A stretch of DNA of 64,000 bases from Aurantibacillus circumpalustris (GTDB lineage Bacteria > Bacteroidota > Bacteroidia > B-17B0 > Aurantibacillaceae): assembly GCF_029625215.1 (NCBI RefSeq), contig NZ_CP121197.1:3596001-3660000 (forward strand), in the 5' to 3' direction. The position numbers and the translations under genes were made by a program. Shown here piece after piece: positions 57,626-64,000 of this stretch (position 1 is its first letter; each line of letters starts with the position of its first letter). The notes under the pieces are model-generated. The model saw only the letters and a program-made list of their open reading frames with translations. It was not told the origin of the DNA and ran no database searches.

Positions 57626-57853
57626 GTTATTCAACTAAAAAATAATTGTGTCGCATCAGATGCAAGAAAAGTAGGCGGGTATGCGAGAATCACACAAGGT
57701 TGGCAAATCGGGCTATTGTAGCCAGCAGTGGTGGCGCAGGTACAAATACCTCCTATATTGGTGATAATAGATAATAGCGGGGTCTTAACCGGAAGAACTG
57801 ACACAGACTTTAGTCAAGATCAAATAGACCTTTTCGTGTCGCAAGACTTCTAA
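57626..57853 (+). pseudogene. possible gene remnant interrupted by one TAG codon
   Basis: Within the 510-base gap between paralogues 3 and 4, one frame stays open for 75 codons apart from a single TAG at 57719. It reads like protein (ASDARKVGGYARITQGWQ before the stop, and IIDNSGVLTGRTDTDFSQDQ then a stop after VSQDF). The base composition is less AT-rich than the flanks. It has no start codon or signal and does not resemble the paralogues. I do not recognise the family. The remainder of the gap holds the terminator and the paralogue 4 promoter. Confidence 0.3.
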
Positions 57854-57862
57854 GAAATAATA

Positions 57863-57893
57863 TTTGTATAAGACTTACTATTCACTATATTTA
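57863..57893 (+). promoter_or_regulatory. promoter of paralogue 4
   Basis: TTTG (57863-57866), exactly 19 bases, then TATATTTA (57886-57893): the Bacteroidota -33/-7 layout with one mismatch in the -7 box. It lies 21 bases before the start codon and is not shared with the other paralogues. Confidence 0.6.
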
Positions 57894-57914
57894 CTTAGCT
57901 AACAACATACAACT

Positions 57915-60900
57915 ATGAAAATAAAAATTTACAAATTATTATCAAGCGCAAAACAGGCATTGTTTGCACTTGTGTTGACCGTATTTTCAGGTACGGCATA
58001 TTCACAAGCAACGTACACTTTAAATTTTACAGGAAGTGCACAAACACTAACTCTTCCAGTAGGTAATTGGGGTATACAGTGCTGGGGTGCAAATGGTGGA
58101 TCCATAACTTCAGCAGGTGGCCAAGGTATCGGTGGTTATTCAAGCGGACAGTATAACATAGTAAGCCCCGGGACGGTACTCTATATATATGTGGGAGGTA
58201 AAGGTTATCCGGCTACCGGAACCACTTCCTCTGCTGGAGCTGGTGGCTGGAATGGTGGTGGTGGCGGTGCTGCTGTAGGACGTTCAGGTGCCGGCGGCGG
58301 CGGCGGTACGGATGTTCGCGTAGGTGGAGCGTTAGCTGGAAATAGAATTATAGTTGCCGGTGCTGGTGGTGGTGCTGCATATTATGGTAGTACTCTTATT
58401 ACTAATTCTGTAGCCCCAGGAGGTAATGGCGGTGCTCAAATTGGGCAGAGTGGGGCTATTGTTAGCAATGTCGGCCTTGTTACCCCCGGTGGTGGTGGTG
58501 CAGGCGCAAACGGCGCAACGCCAGGCTTGGCGACTGTTGGTACCTCAAACGGTACAGCTTCCGGCGCGGGTGGCGGTGGTAATTGCGCTTCTGGTGCGTC
58601 AGTTGGGCAACCAGGTAGTGGTGAAAATGGCGGAGCCGCTGGAAACCCTGGAAGTGGAGCTACAGGCAGTGCCGGCGGCGGCGGCGGCGGATATGCAGGC
58701 GGAGCAGGAGGAGTACAAACTAGTAATGGGGGTCTAGCTGGTGGTGGTGGTTCAGGCTACATTGGTGGTGTAACGAGTGGTACAACTATCATGTATGGTC
58801 AAACCGGTTATATTCCCAATCCAGATCTTACAGGAAACGGAAGAGTAATCATTACTGAGTTATGCAACATCACACTTTTAAGTTTAGCCAGCAGTAGTAT
58901 CAATGCTATTTGCAATGGTAATTCAGCTACTCTAACAACTAACGCTGTAAGTAATTATTCTTGGAGTACAGGCGCAAGCACTTCTTCAATTGTGGTTTCT
59001 CCAACGGCTACCACATTATACTCTCTTACTGCAACCAGCGTTTCTAATTGTATAAGCTCTGCAGCGATTACAATAACAGTAAACGGATCTCTTCCCGTAT
59101 TAACGGTTGCTAATACAGCCAGTTCAAGTGGTGGAATTTGCCCAACTCAAACCGTAATGCTCACTGCAAATGGTGCGTTGAATTACTCTTGGTCAGGGGG
59201 TTCAATTCCTGTAACAAATGGCGTGGTGTTTTCACCCACTTCAGCAGTGAGTTACACCGTGTTCGGTGTTAACGGTTGCGGAACGACATCGGCTGTGACT
59301 TCAATTTCCGTGCATCCTTTTCCAACAGTTAACCCAGTTACTAGTTCTCCTACTTTGTGTTCTGGTAATAGTGTCACTTTAACTGCAACGGGTAATGCTA
59401 CTAATTATGTGTGGTCTGGTGGTACTGGCGGTATCACTAACGGTGTGGGTTTCACCCCTCCGTTAACGGCAACTTATACGGTTATTGGAACAAGTGCGTT
59501 GAGTTGTACTGCGTCGGCTACTATACCTGTTACAGTGTATGCAACACCTGTCAATCCTCCAACTTCAAACCCTTCGATAGTTTGTATTGGGGGTTCTTCT
59601 ACCCTTTCTGCAACGGGTGCTCTTTCTTACACTTGGTCAAGTACTACGCAAACTGTAAATACAGCCAATTTTATTGTGACGCCAGGTTTAGGAATCACAA
59701 CATATACCATTACAAAAGCAAATTCTTCGTGTGTTAACACTCAAGTACTTTCTGTGCAAACAAATCCTTTACCAACTGTTTTTGCGATTGTAACTCCAAC
59801 CGTAGTTTGTGCGCTAACACCTGCAACACTTGCAATTGGTGGTGCGCTAACTTATACATGGACATCTCCCGGACCTCCAACTTATACTTTTACTGGTGCC
59901 AGTCCCATTGTTAGTCCTATAGCTCCTTCCGTGTATTCAGTGACTGCTTCTGATGGAACTTGTATTAGTACAACCACGGTGTTTTTAAATGCAAATCCAA
60001 ATCCAACAATTACGGCTACAGCGAGCACACCTTCATTGTGTGAAGGTCAAACCGTTAACCTTAATGCAAGTGGTGGAATTAATTATACTTGGACTGCTAC
60101 CGGTGGTGGTATTTTTAACGGAGCTAGTATTGCTGATACTCCAACAACGGCTACTGCTTATAATGTAACAGGTGATAATTCTTTTGGTTGTACTTCTGGT
60201 GCTAGTCAGGTTGTTTTAGTTTATGCAAAACCTAACTTAACGGTAACATCAAATAAAGCCTTGATCTGTTCTGGCGGTGCTGCCACTTTAACGGCTCTTG
60301 GAGCTAGCACATACAGTTGGGATGCAAATGCCAACAATGTTTTAACTCAGGCAGCTGTTGTAAATCCAATTGCACTTACTTCGAGTGCTGTTATGTATAC
60401 CGTTGAAGGAACAAACTCTAATACAGGTTGTAAAAACACCCAAACAGTATTGGTAAACGTTTTTGTTCCTACACTTACAATTAATGGTAGCACAAACACT
60501 TGTTCTGGCGGACTAATTAATCTAACCGCGGGTAACGGAGTTTTGGGTACATACAACTGGCATACAGGTAGCGGTACTCCAATTACCAATCAAATTCTGC
60601 AAATGCCGCTTACTGTAGCATCCGTATTCACTCTTACTGCCAATAGCAATTCTATTGGTTTAATTTGTCCTGCAACACAAACCATTGCTTTGGGTATTTA
60701 TTACAATCCTACCATTACTGCCGTTCCTGCAAGAACACTTATTTGCACAAAAGAATCTGTTGGAATTACAGCGGCCGGAGCTACAAGTTACGCCTGGAAC
60801 AATACCATGACAGGGCCAACTATTACGGTATCTCCAACTGGCACTACTGCAAACTATACAGTAACAGGAACAGATGATAACGGTTGTAGTAGTACCGCAA

Positions 60901-61187
60901 CTGTTCAAGTAAAAATATCAAACTGCTCTGGATTAAATGAATTAAGTAGTTTAAATAGCGAAATAAGCATTTATCCAAATCCGAATGATGGTAAGTTTAC
61001 TATTCAAACGAACGCCGATTTAAAATTGAGTTTAGTAAATGAACTCGGCCAATTAATCAGAGTTATTAATTTGTCAGCTAACAATAATTATGAAGTAAAC
61101 ATCAGTGATCTTGCAAAAGGAATTTATTTTGTGAGTGGACAAATAGATGGGCTTCAGATTTATCAGAAGATTGTGGTGACGAAATAA
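57915..61187 (+). CDS. glycine-rich, Ig-repeat T9SS surface protein, paralogue 4
   Basis: The 1090-residue protein starts with a diverged form of the same signal peptide (MKIKIYKLLSSAKQALFALV, cleaved after SQ). The glycine-rich domain (about 32-310) has its own sequence (WGANGGS, GAGGWNGGGGGAAVG, AGGGGGTDVRV, RIIVAGAGGGAAY, GGGGGGYAGGAGG). The Ig/PKD-like repeats and T9SS tail (NPNDGKFTIQ to IVVTK) follow. The last ~620 residues are nearly the same as paralogue 1, three genes upstream, rather than its immediate neighbour. It has its own promoter and terminator, so each of the four genes could be expressed separately. Confidence 0.88.
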   Translation: MKIKIYKLLSSAKQALFALVLTVFSGTAYSQATYTLNFTGSAQTLTLPVGNWGIQCWGANGGSITSAGGQGIGGYSSGQYNIVSPGTVLYIYVGGKGYPATGTTSSAGAGGWNGGGGGAAVGRSGAGGGGGTDVRVGGALAGNRIIVAGAGGGAAYYGSTLITNSVAPGGNGGAQIGQSGAIVSNVGLVTPGGGGAGANGATPGLATVGTSNGTASGAGGGGNCASGASVGQPGSGENGGAAGNPGSGATGSAGGGGGGYAGGAGGVQTSNGGLAGGGGSGYIGGVTSGTTIMYGQTGYIPNPDLTGNGRVIITELCNITLLSLASSSINAICNGNSATLTTNAVSNYSWSTGASTSSIVVSPTATTLYSLTATSVSNCISSAAITITVNGSLPVLTVANTASSSGGICPTQTVMLTANGALNYSWSGGSIPVTNGVVFSPTSAVSYTVFGVNGCGTTSAVTSISVHPFPTVNPVTSSPTLCSGNSVTLTATGNATNYVWSGGTGGITNGVGFTPPLTATYTVIGTSALSCTASATIPVTVYATPVNPPTSNPSIVCIGGSSTLSATGALSYTWSSTTQTVNTANFIVTPGLGITTYTITKANSSCVNTQVLSVQTNPLPTVFAIVTPTVVCALTPATLAIGGALTYTWTSPGPPTYTFTGASPIVSPIAPSVYSVTASDGTCISTTTVFLNANPNPTITATASTPSLCEGQTVNLNASGGINYTWTATGGGIFNGASIADTPTTATAYNVTGDNSFGCTSGASQVVLVYAKPNLTVTSNKALICSGGAATLTALGASTYSWDANANNVLTQAAVVNPIALTSSAVMYTVEGTNSNTGCKNTQTVLVNVFVPTLTINGSTNTCSGGLINLTAGNGVLGTYNWHTGSGTPITNQILQMPLTVASVFTLTANSNSIGLICPATQTIALGIYYNPTITAVPARTLICTKESVGITAAGATSYAWNNTMTGPTITVSPTGTTANYTVTGTDDNGCSSTATVQVKISNCSGLNELSSLNSEISIYPNPNDGKFTIQTNADLKLSLVNELGQLIRVINLSANNNYEVNISDLAKGIYFVSGQIDGLQIYQKIVVTK
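59313..61187 (+). repeat. conserved 3' repeat block, copy 4 of 4
   Basis: Near-identical to copies 1-3. From 59430 it runs almost base-for-base with copy 1 at a constant offset of 10671. Confidence 0.85.
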
Positions 61188-61207
61188 GGTTTTAAAATCT
61201 ATAAAAC

Positions 61208-61246
61208 AAAAAACCCATTTCTTAACTGAAATGGGTTTTTTTGTTT
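61208..61246 (+). terminator. terminator of paralogue 4
   Basis: A 13-base stem AAAAACCCATTTC with its complement, loop TTAACT, then a T-run. Confidence 0.85.
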
Positions 61247-61283
61247 AAAGTAGAATATCTTAAATTGCGATCGCAAAGTCCTT

Positions 61284-62072
61284 ATGACATCAGATTTAAA
61301 AAGCATAAAAGAATTTCTTGATGAAAAATATTTTCATTACAATAATAAATCGTTTATAGAGAATGATCCTATAAGCATTCCTCACCTCTATTCAAAAAAA
61401 GAAGACATAGAAATTGCCGGCTTTTTAGCTGCTACAATAGCTTGGGGTAACCGAAAATCAATTATTACAAACTCTCAAAAACTCATGAATTGGATGGATA
61501 ATTCACCTCATGAGTTTATTATTCATTCCGTAAAAAAAGATCTAAAACCTTTTGAGAAATTTGTACACCGAACATTTAATGGAATAGATTGTGTGTTCTT
61601 TATTGACTCTTTAAAAAACATTTACTTAAATCACAAAGGTTTAGAAGCCGCATTTGGCATTAATCCGAAAAAAGACACAGAAGGCTTAAAAAATAACATT
61701 GCTAAATTCAGAGAACTATTTTTAGAAATAAATCATTTGAAGCGCACTGAAAAACACATTTCCAATCCGTTACAAAAATCAAGTTCGAAACGTTTATGTA
61801 TGTTTTTACGCTGGATGGTGAGGCAGGATAAAAAAGGTGTCGATTTTGGAATCTGGAAAAACATCTCACCCTCTCAATTATGTCTTCCTTTAGATGTACA
61901 TACAGGCAATGTGAGTAGAGCACTTGGATTATTGACACGCAAACAAAATGATTGGCAGGCGGTTGAAGAAATCACCTCTGTTTTAAGAAGCATGGACTCA
62001 TCAGATCCCATCAAATATGACTTTGCATTATTTGGTGTTGGCGTGGATAAAATTTTAGGTAAATTGACTTAG
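61284..62072 (+). CDS. TIGR02757/DUF2400 family protein
   Basis: The 262-residue cytoplasmic protein matches the TIGR02757 family throughout: LYSKKEDIEIAGFLAATIAW near the N-terminus, SSSKRLCMFLRWMVRQD in the middle and PLDVHTGNVSRALGLLTRKQ in the C-terminal half. The LDVHTGNVSRALGL region resembles the helix-hairpin-helix region of base-excision DNA glycosylases, so a nucleic-acid role is conceivable but unproven. It is monocistronic. Confidence 0.88.
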   Translation: MTSDLKSIKEFLDEKYFHYNNKSFIENDPISIPHLYSKKEDIEIAGFLAATIAWGNRKSIITNSQKLMNWMDNSPHEFIIHSVKKDLKPFEKFVHRTFNGIDCVFFIDSLKNIYLNHKGLEAAFGINPKKDTEGLKNNIAKFRELFLEINHLKRTEKHISNPLQKSSSKRLCMFLRWMVRQDKKGVDFGIWKNISPSQLCLPLDVHTGNVSRALGLLTRKQNDWQAVEEITSVLRSMDSSDPIKYDFALFGVGVDKILGKLT

Positions 62073-62110
62073 TACGTATATATAAAACGCAACAAAGTAA
62101 AAATCACTTT

Positions 62111-62665
62111 TTAATGAGGTGTTTTAATTCTCTCACTTACATCATCACCACTAATAAGATCATGCCCTGTTAGTTCAACATATTGAATAGTAGGGCTCAT
62201 CAAACTACCACCACTAATTTTAATAAATATTTTATCTAAAATAGCAGTTTTACCCTTAATCAAAACCTCTACATGATAGTGATTATCTTCTCCACTTTTT
62301 TTGAGATATAATTTTACTTTATCATAGGCAACTAAATGAATTTCATATATTCCATTTTTTTCATCGATCAAATCTGTATTAACCCCATATGCAAACTTTC
62401 TTTGAAAAAAAGAAAGCTCACTCTTTGTTCCTCCGTCTTCAAAATTTATCCAATATACTTTTACAGGTTCTTTGTAATTCAAATCTGCACTTAAATCATA
62501 ATTGAGTTCATAAATCAGCGTGTTTCGATTAACAGTCCTCTGCAAATAAAATAACATCTTCTTATTTGGCGTAGGTTCAGGAAAAGGCCCATAAAAAGGT
62601 TTGATCCTTTGACTAAAAAGAGAAAAACTGAATACAATTATAAAAAGAAATAAAATCTTCTTCAT
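62111..62665 (-). CDS. DUF4833 secreted protein
   Basis: The 184-residue protein has a signal peptide (residues 1-19, cleaved after FSQ) and a single DUF4833 domain (LFYLQRTVNRNTLIYELNY, VKVYWINFEDGG, LTGHDLISG). The function is unknown. It lies 20 bases downstream of the ABC permease genes on the same strand, so it is probably the last gene of that operon. Confidence 0.83.
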   Translation of the reverse strand: MKKILFLFIIVFSFSLFSQRIKPFYGPFPEPTPNKKMLFYLQRTVNRNTLIYELNYDLSADLNYKEPVKVYWINFEDGGTKSELSFFQRKFAYGVNTDLIDEKNGIYEIHLVAYDKVKLYLKKSGEDNHYHVEVLIKGKTAILDKIFIKISGGSLMSPTIQYVELTGHDLISGDDVSERIKTPH

Positions 62666-62685
62666 CTTAGAACAAAATACAAAAA

Positions 62686-63804
62686 TTAGCTCGTCTTTTT
62701 ATAATTAATAATTGCCCAAGTATTTAAAACAAGTGCAAATATAGCAACTACACCTAAGTTGGGTAAAACATCGCGCAGACCACTCCCTTTTAAAACAACC
62801 ATGCGCATCACATCAATAAGATAACTTACCGGGTTTAGACGTGAAATTAATTTAGCCCAATCAGGCATACTATCAATAGATGTAAACAGTCCACCCATTA
62901 AAATAAAAATCATCATAAAGAAAAACATAATAAACATTGCCTGTTGTTGGGTATCACAAAAAGTTGAAAGCAATAATCCAAAACCCAGAATTGCTAATAA
63001 AAACACTCCAATAAATCCATACAACAAAGCAATATTTCCTAAAGGAACTATTCCATATACCAACCAGGAAACTATCATTCCAACAGTAAAAACAACATTT
63101 CCAAGTACCCAAAAAGGAATAAGTTTTCCCAAAATAAAATGATGCTTTTTAATTGGCGTTACATTGATTTGTTCAATTGTTCCAACTTCCTTTTCCTTAA
63201 CAATATTCAAGGCGGAAAGAAAGCCTCCTATCATAGTAACTAGAATGGCCAAAATACCTGGAACCATATATACTTTATAATTTAGTGTGCCATTATACCA
63301 ATTAGATGAGGCAATTTCAATGCTAGGGTAATAATTTATTTTTGATGGGCCACTCAATTGTAATTGAATTTCTGTATTATAATTGCGAATTACGTTTGCC
63401 AAATAAGCTCCGCCAAGATTTGCTTTTGTTCCATTAATGGCATTTACAGCAATAAATAACTTTTGACCGTTTTCTCTAATAAGATTTTTTTCAAAATTAT
63501 GAGGGACTTCTAAAATAAGATCTGCCTTATCTGATTCAATTAATTTAAATGATTCCTTAAAAGAAGAGTTATAATTCACCAATCTAAAATATCCAGAAGA
63601 AGTAATAGAAGAAATTAATTTTTGTGAGTACGGCGACCTGTCATTATCTATCACCGCTAAATTAATATTCTTCACTTCATAGTCTGCGGCCAAAGGTAAT
63701 ATTATCAGTTGCATAACTGGCATCACTATAATAAGCGCCAGAATTGTTTTATTTCTAAAAATCTGACTAAACTCTTTCTGCAATAAAAATCTAATAATTC
63801 TCAT
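62686..63804 (-). CDS. ABC-2 type transporter permease (YhhJ/YbhR-like)
   Basis: The 372-residue protein has one N-terminal transmembrane helix (about 22-40), a large periplasmic domain (40-170) and five or six C-terminal helices (about 175-370) with the family segment VKEKEVGTIEQINVTPIKKHHFILGKL split by a membrane turn. ABC-2 permeases of this group export drugs or lipids together with an ATPase and an HlyD-type adaptor, which should lie beyond the right edge. Its start overlaps the upstream permease stop by four bases (ATGA). Confidence 0.92.
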   Translation of the reverse strand: MRIIRFLLQKEFSQIFRNKTILALIIVMPVMQLIILPLAADYEVKNINLAVIDNDRSPYSQKLISSITSSGYFRLVNYNSSFKESFKLIESDKADLILEVPHNFEKNLIRENGQKLFIAVNAINGTKANLGGAYLANVIRNYNTEIQLQLSGPSKINYYPSIEIASSNWYNGTLNYKVYMVPGILAILVTMIGGFLSALNIVKEKEVGTIEQINVTPIKKHHFILGKLIPFWVLGNVVFTVGMIVSWLVYGIVPLGNIALLYGFIGVFLLAILGFGLLLSTFCDTQQQAMFIMFFFMMIFILMGGLFTSIDSMPDWAKLISRLNPVSYLIDVMRMVVLKGSGLRDVLPNLGVVAIFALVLNTWAIINYKKTS

Positions 63805-64000
63805 GTCAATCTGATTTTAAAATTTTTAATACTTATTGCAAATAAAAACAAAGTCATTCCAATTAGTATCACAGTCTCTTTCCACACAGCCGAAAACCCA
63901 ACACCTTTAATCATTATTCCTTTTACAATGATGTAAAACCATTTAGATGGAACAATATTTGAAATTACCTGCAAGGGTATAGGCATATTTTCGATTGGAA
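63801..64000 (-). CDS. ABC-2 type transporter permease, C-terminal part (cut by window edge)
   Basis: Only the last ~66 codons are in the window; the frame is open to position 64000. The residues (PIENMPIPLQVISNIVPSKW, then a hydrophobic helix near the end) match the end of ABC-2 permeases and the equivalent part of the next gene. It overlaps that gene by four bases, so two related permeases are encoded in tandem. Confidence 0.85.
   Translation of the reverse strand, partial: PIENMPIPLQVISNIVPSKWFYIIVKGIMIKGVGFSAVWKETVILIGMTLFLFAISIKNFKIRLT

Overview
The window looks like a chromosomal segment of a Bacteroidota bacterium (probably class Bacteroidia; I cannot place it to genus). The evidence is low GC, at least seven proteins with type IX secretion (T9SS) C-terminal sorting tails, a TonB-dependent receptor with a carboxypeptidase-like N-terminal domain, DUF5723/OmpA, BatA and TIGR02757 families, and several TAnnTTTG promoter boxes of the kind used by the Bacteroidota primary sigma factor. 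No insertion sequence, prophage, plasmid function, CRISPR array or rRNA is visible.

Layout. Positions 1-12 kb hold a secreted VWA-like protein, a DUF5723/OmpA outer-membrane protein, a DUF2142 membrane protein, prfA, a LOG-family nucleosidase, an LpxL-like acyltransferase, ligA and a free-methionine sulfoxide reductase. A HepT/MntA-type toxin-antitoxin pair, with an XRE helix-turn-helix fused to the nucleotidyltransferase and a palindromic operator, lies at 11.3-12.25 kb. At 12.4-16 kb are an anti-sigma-like/cupin protein and a BlaI/BlaR1-type regulator-protease pair preceded by two tandem dyad operators. From 16 to 25 kb come an MBL-fold hydrolase, accA, efp (non-lysine tip), lipoprotein msrA, rarA, a His-rich membrane peptide, a T9SS protein and an Omp85-type protein. 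From 25 to 37 kb come two tandem choice-of-anchor B proteins, a 3-hydroxyacyl-CoA dehydrogenase, an HTTM protein overlapping a methyltransferase, and a dihydroorotase-like protein lacking its metal ligands next to a BatA protein. Next are one tRNA-Met, a histone-H1-like/START-like fusion, and a TonB receptor under a TPP riboswitch with a greatly lengthened P3 arm, which makes thiamine uptake its likely role. dxr, rseP and htpG follow.

The most distinctive region is 47.2-61.2 kb. It contains four consecutive genes for secreted proteins of about 1,070-1,090 residues. Each has a signal peptide, a glycine-rich N-terminal domain resembling the ALK/LTK-type glycine-rich fold, about nine Ig/PKD-like repeats and a T9SS tail. 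The C-terminal ~620 residues are almost identical in all four, while the glycine-rich N-terminal ~300 residues are strongly diverged. Nucleotide blocks are shared in a mosaic pattern, pointing to repeated duplication plus gene conversion. This looks like a locus for diversifying cell-surface proteins. The last 3 kb hold a TIGR02757 protein, a DUF4833 protein and two ABC-2 permeases, the second cut by the window edge.
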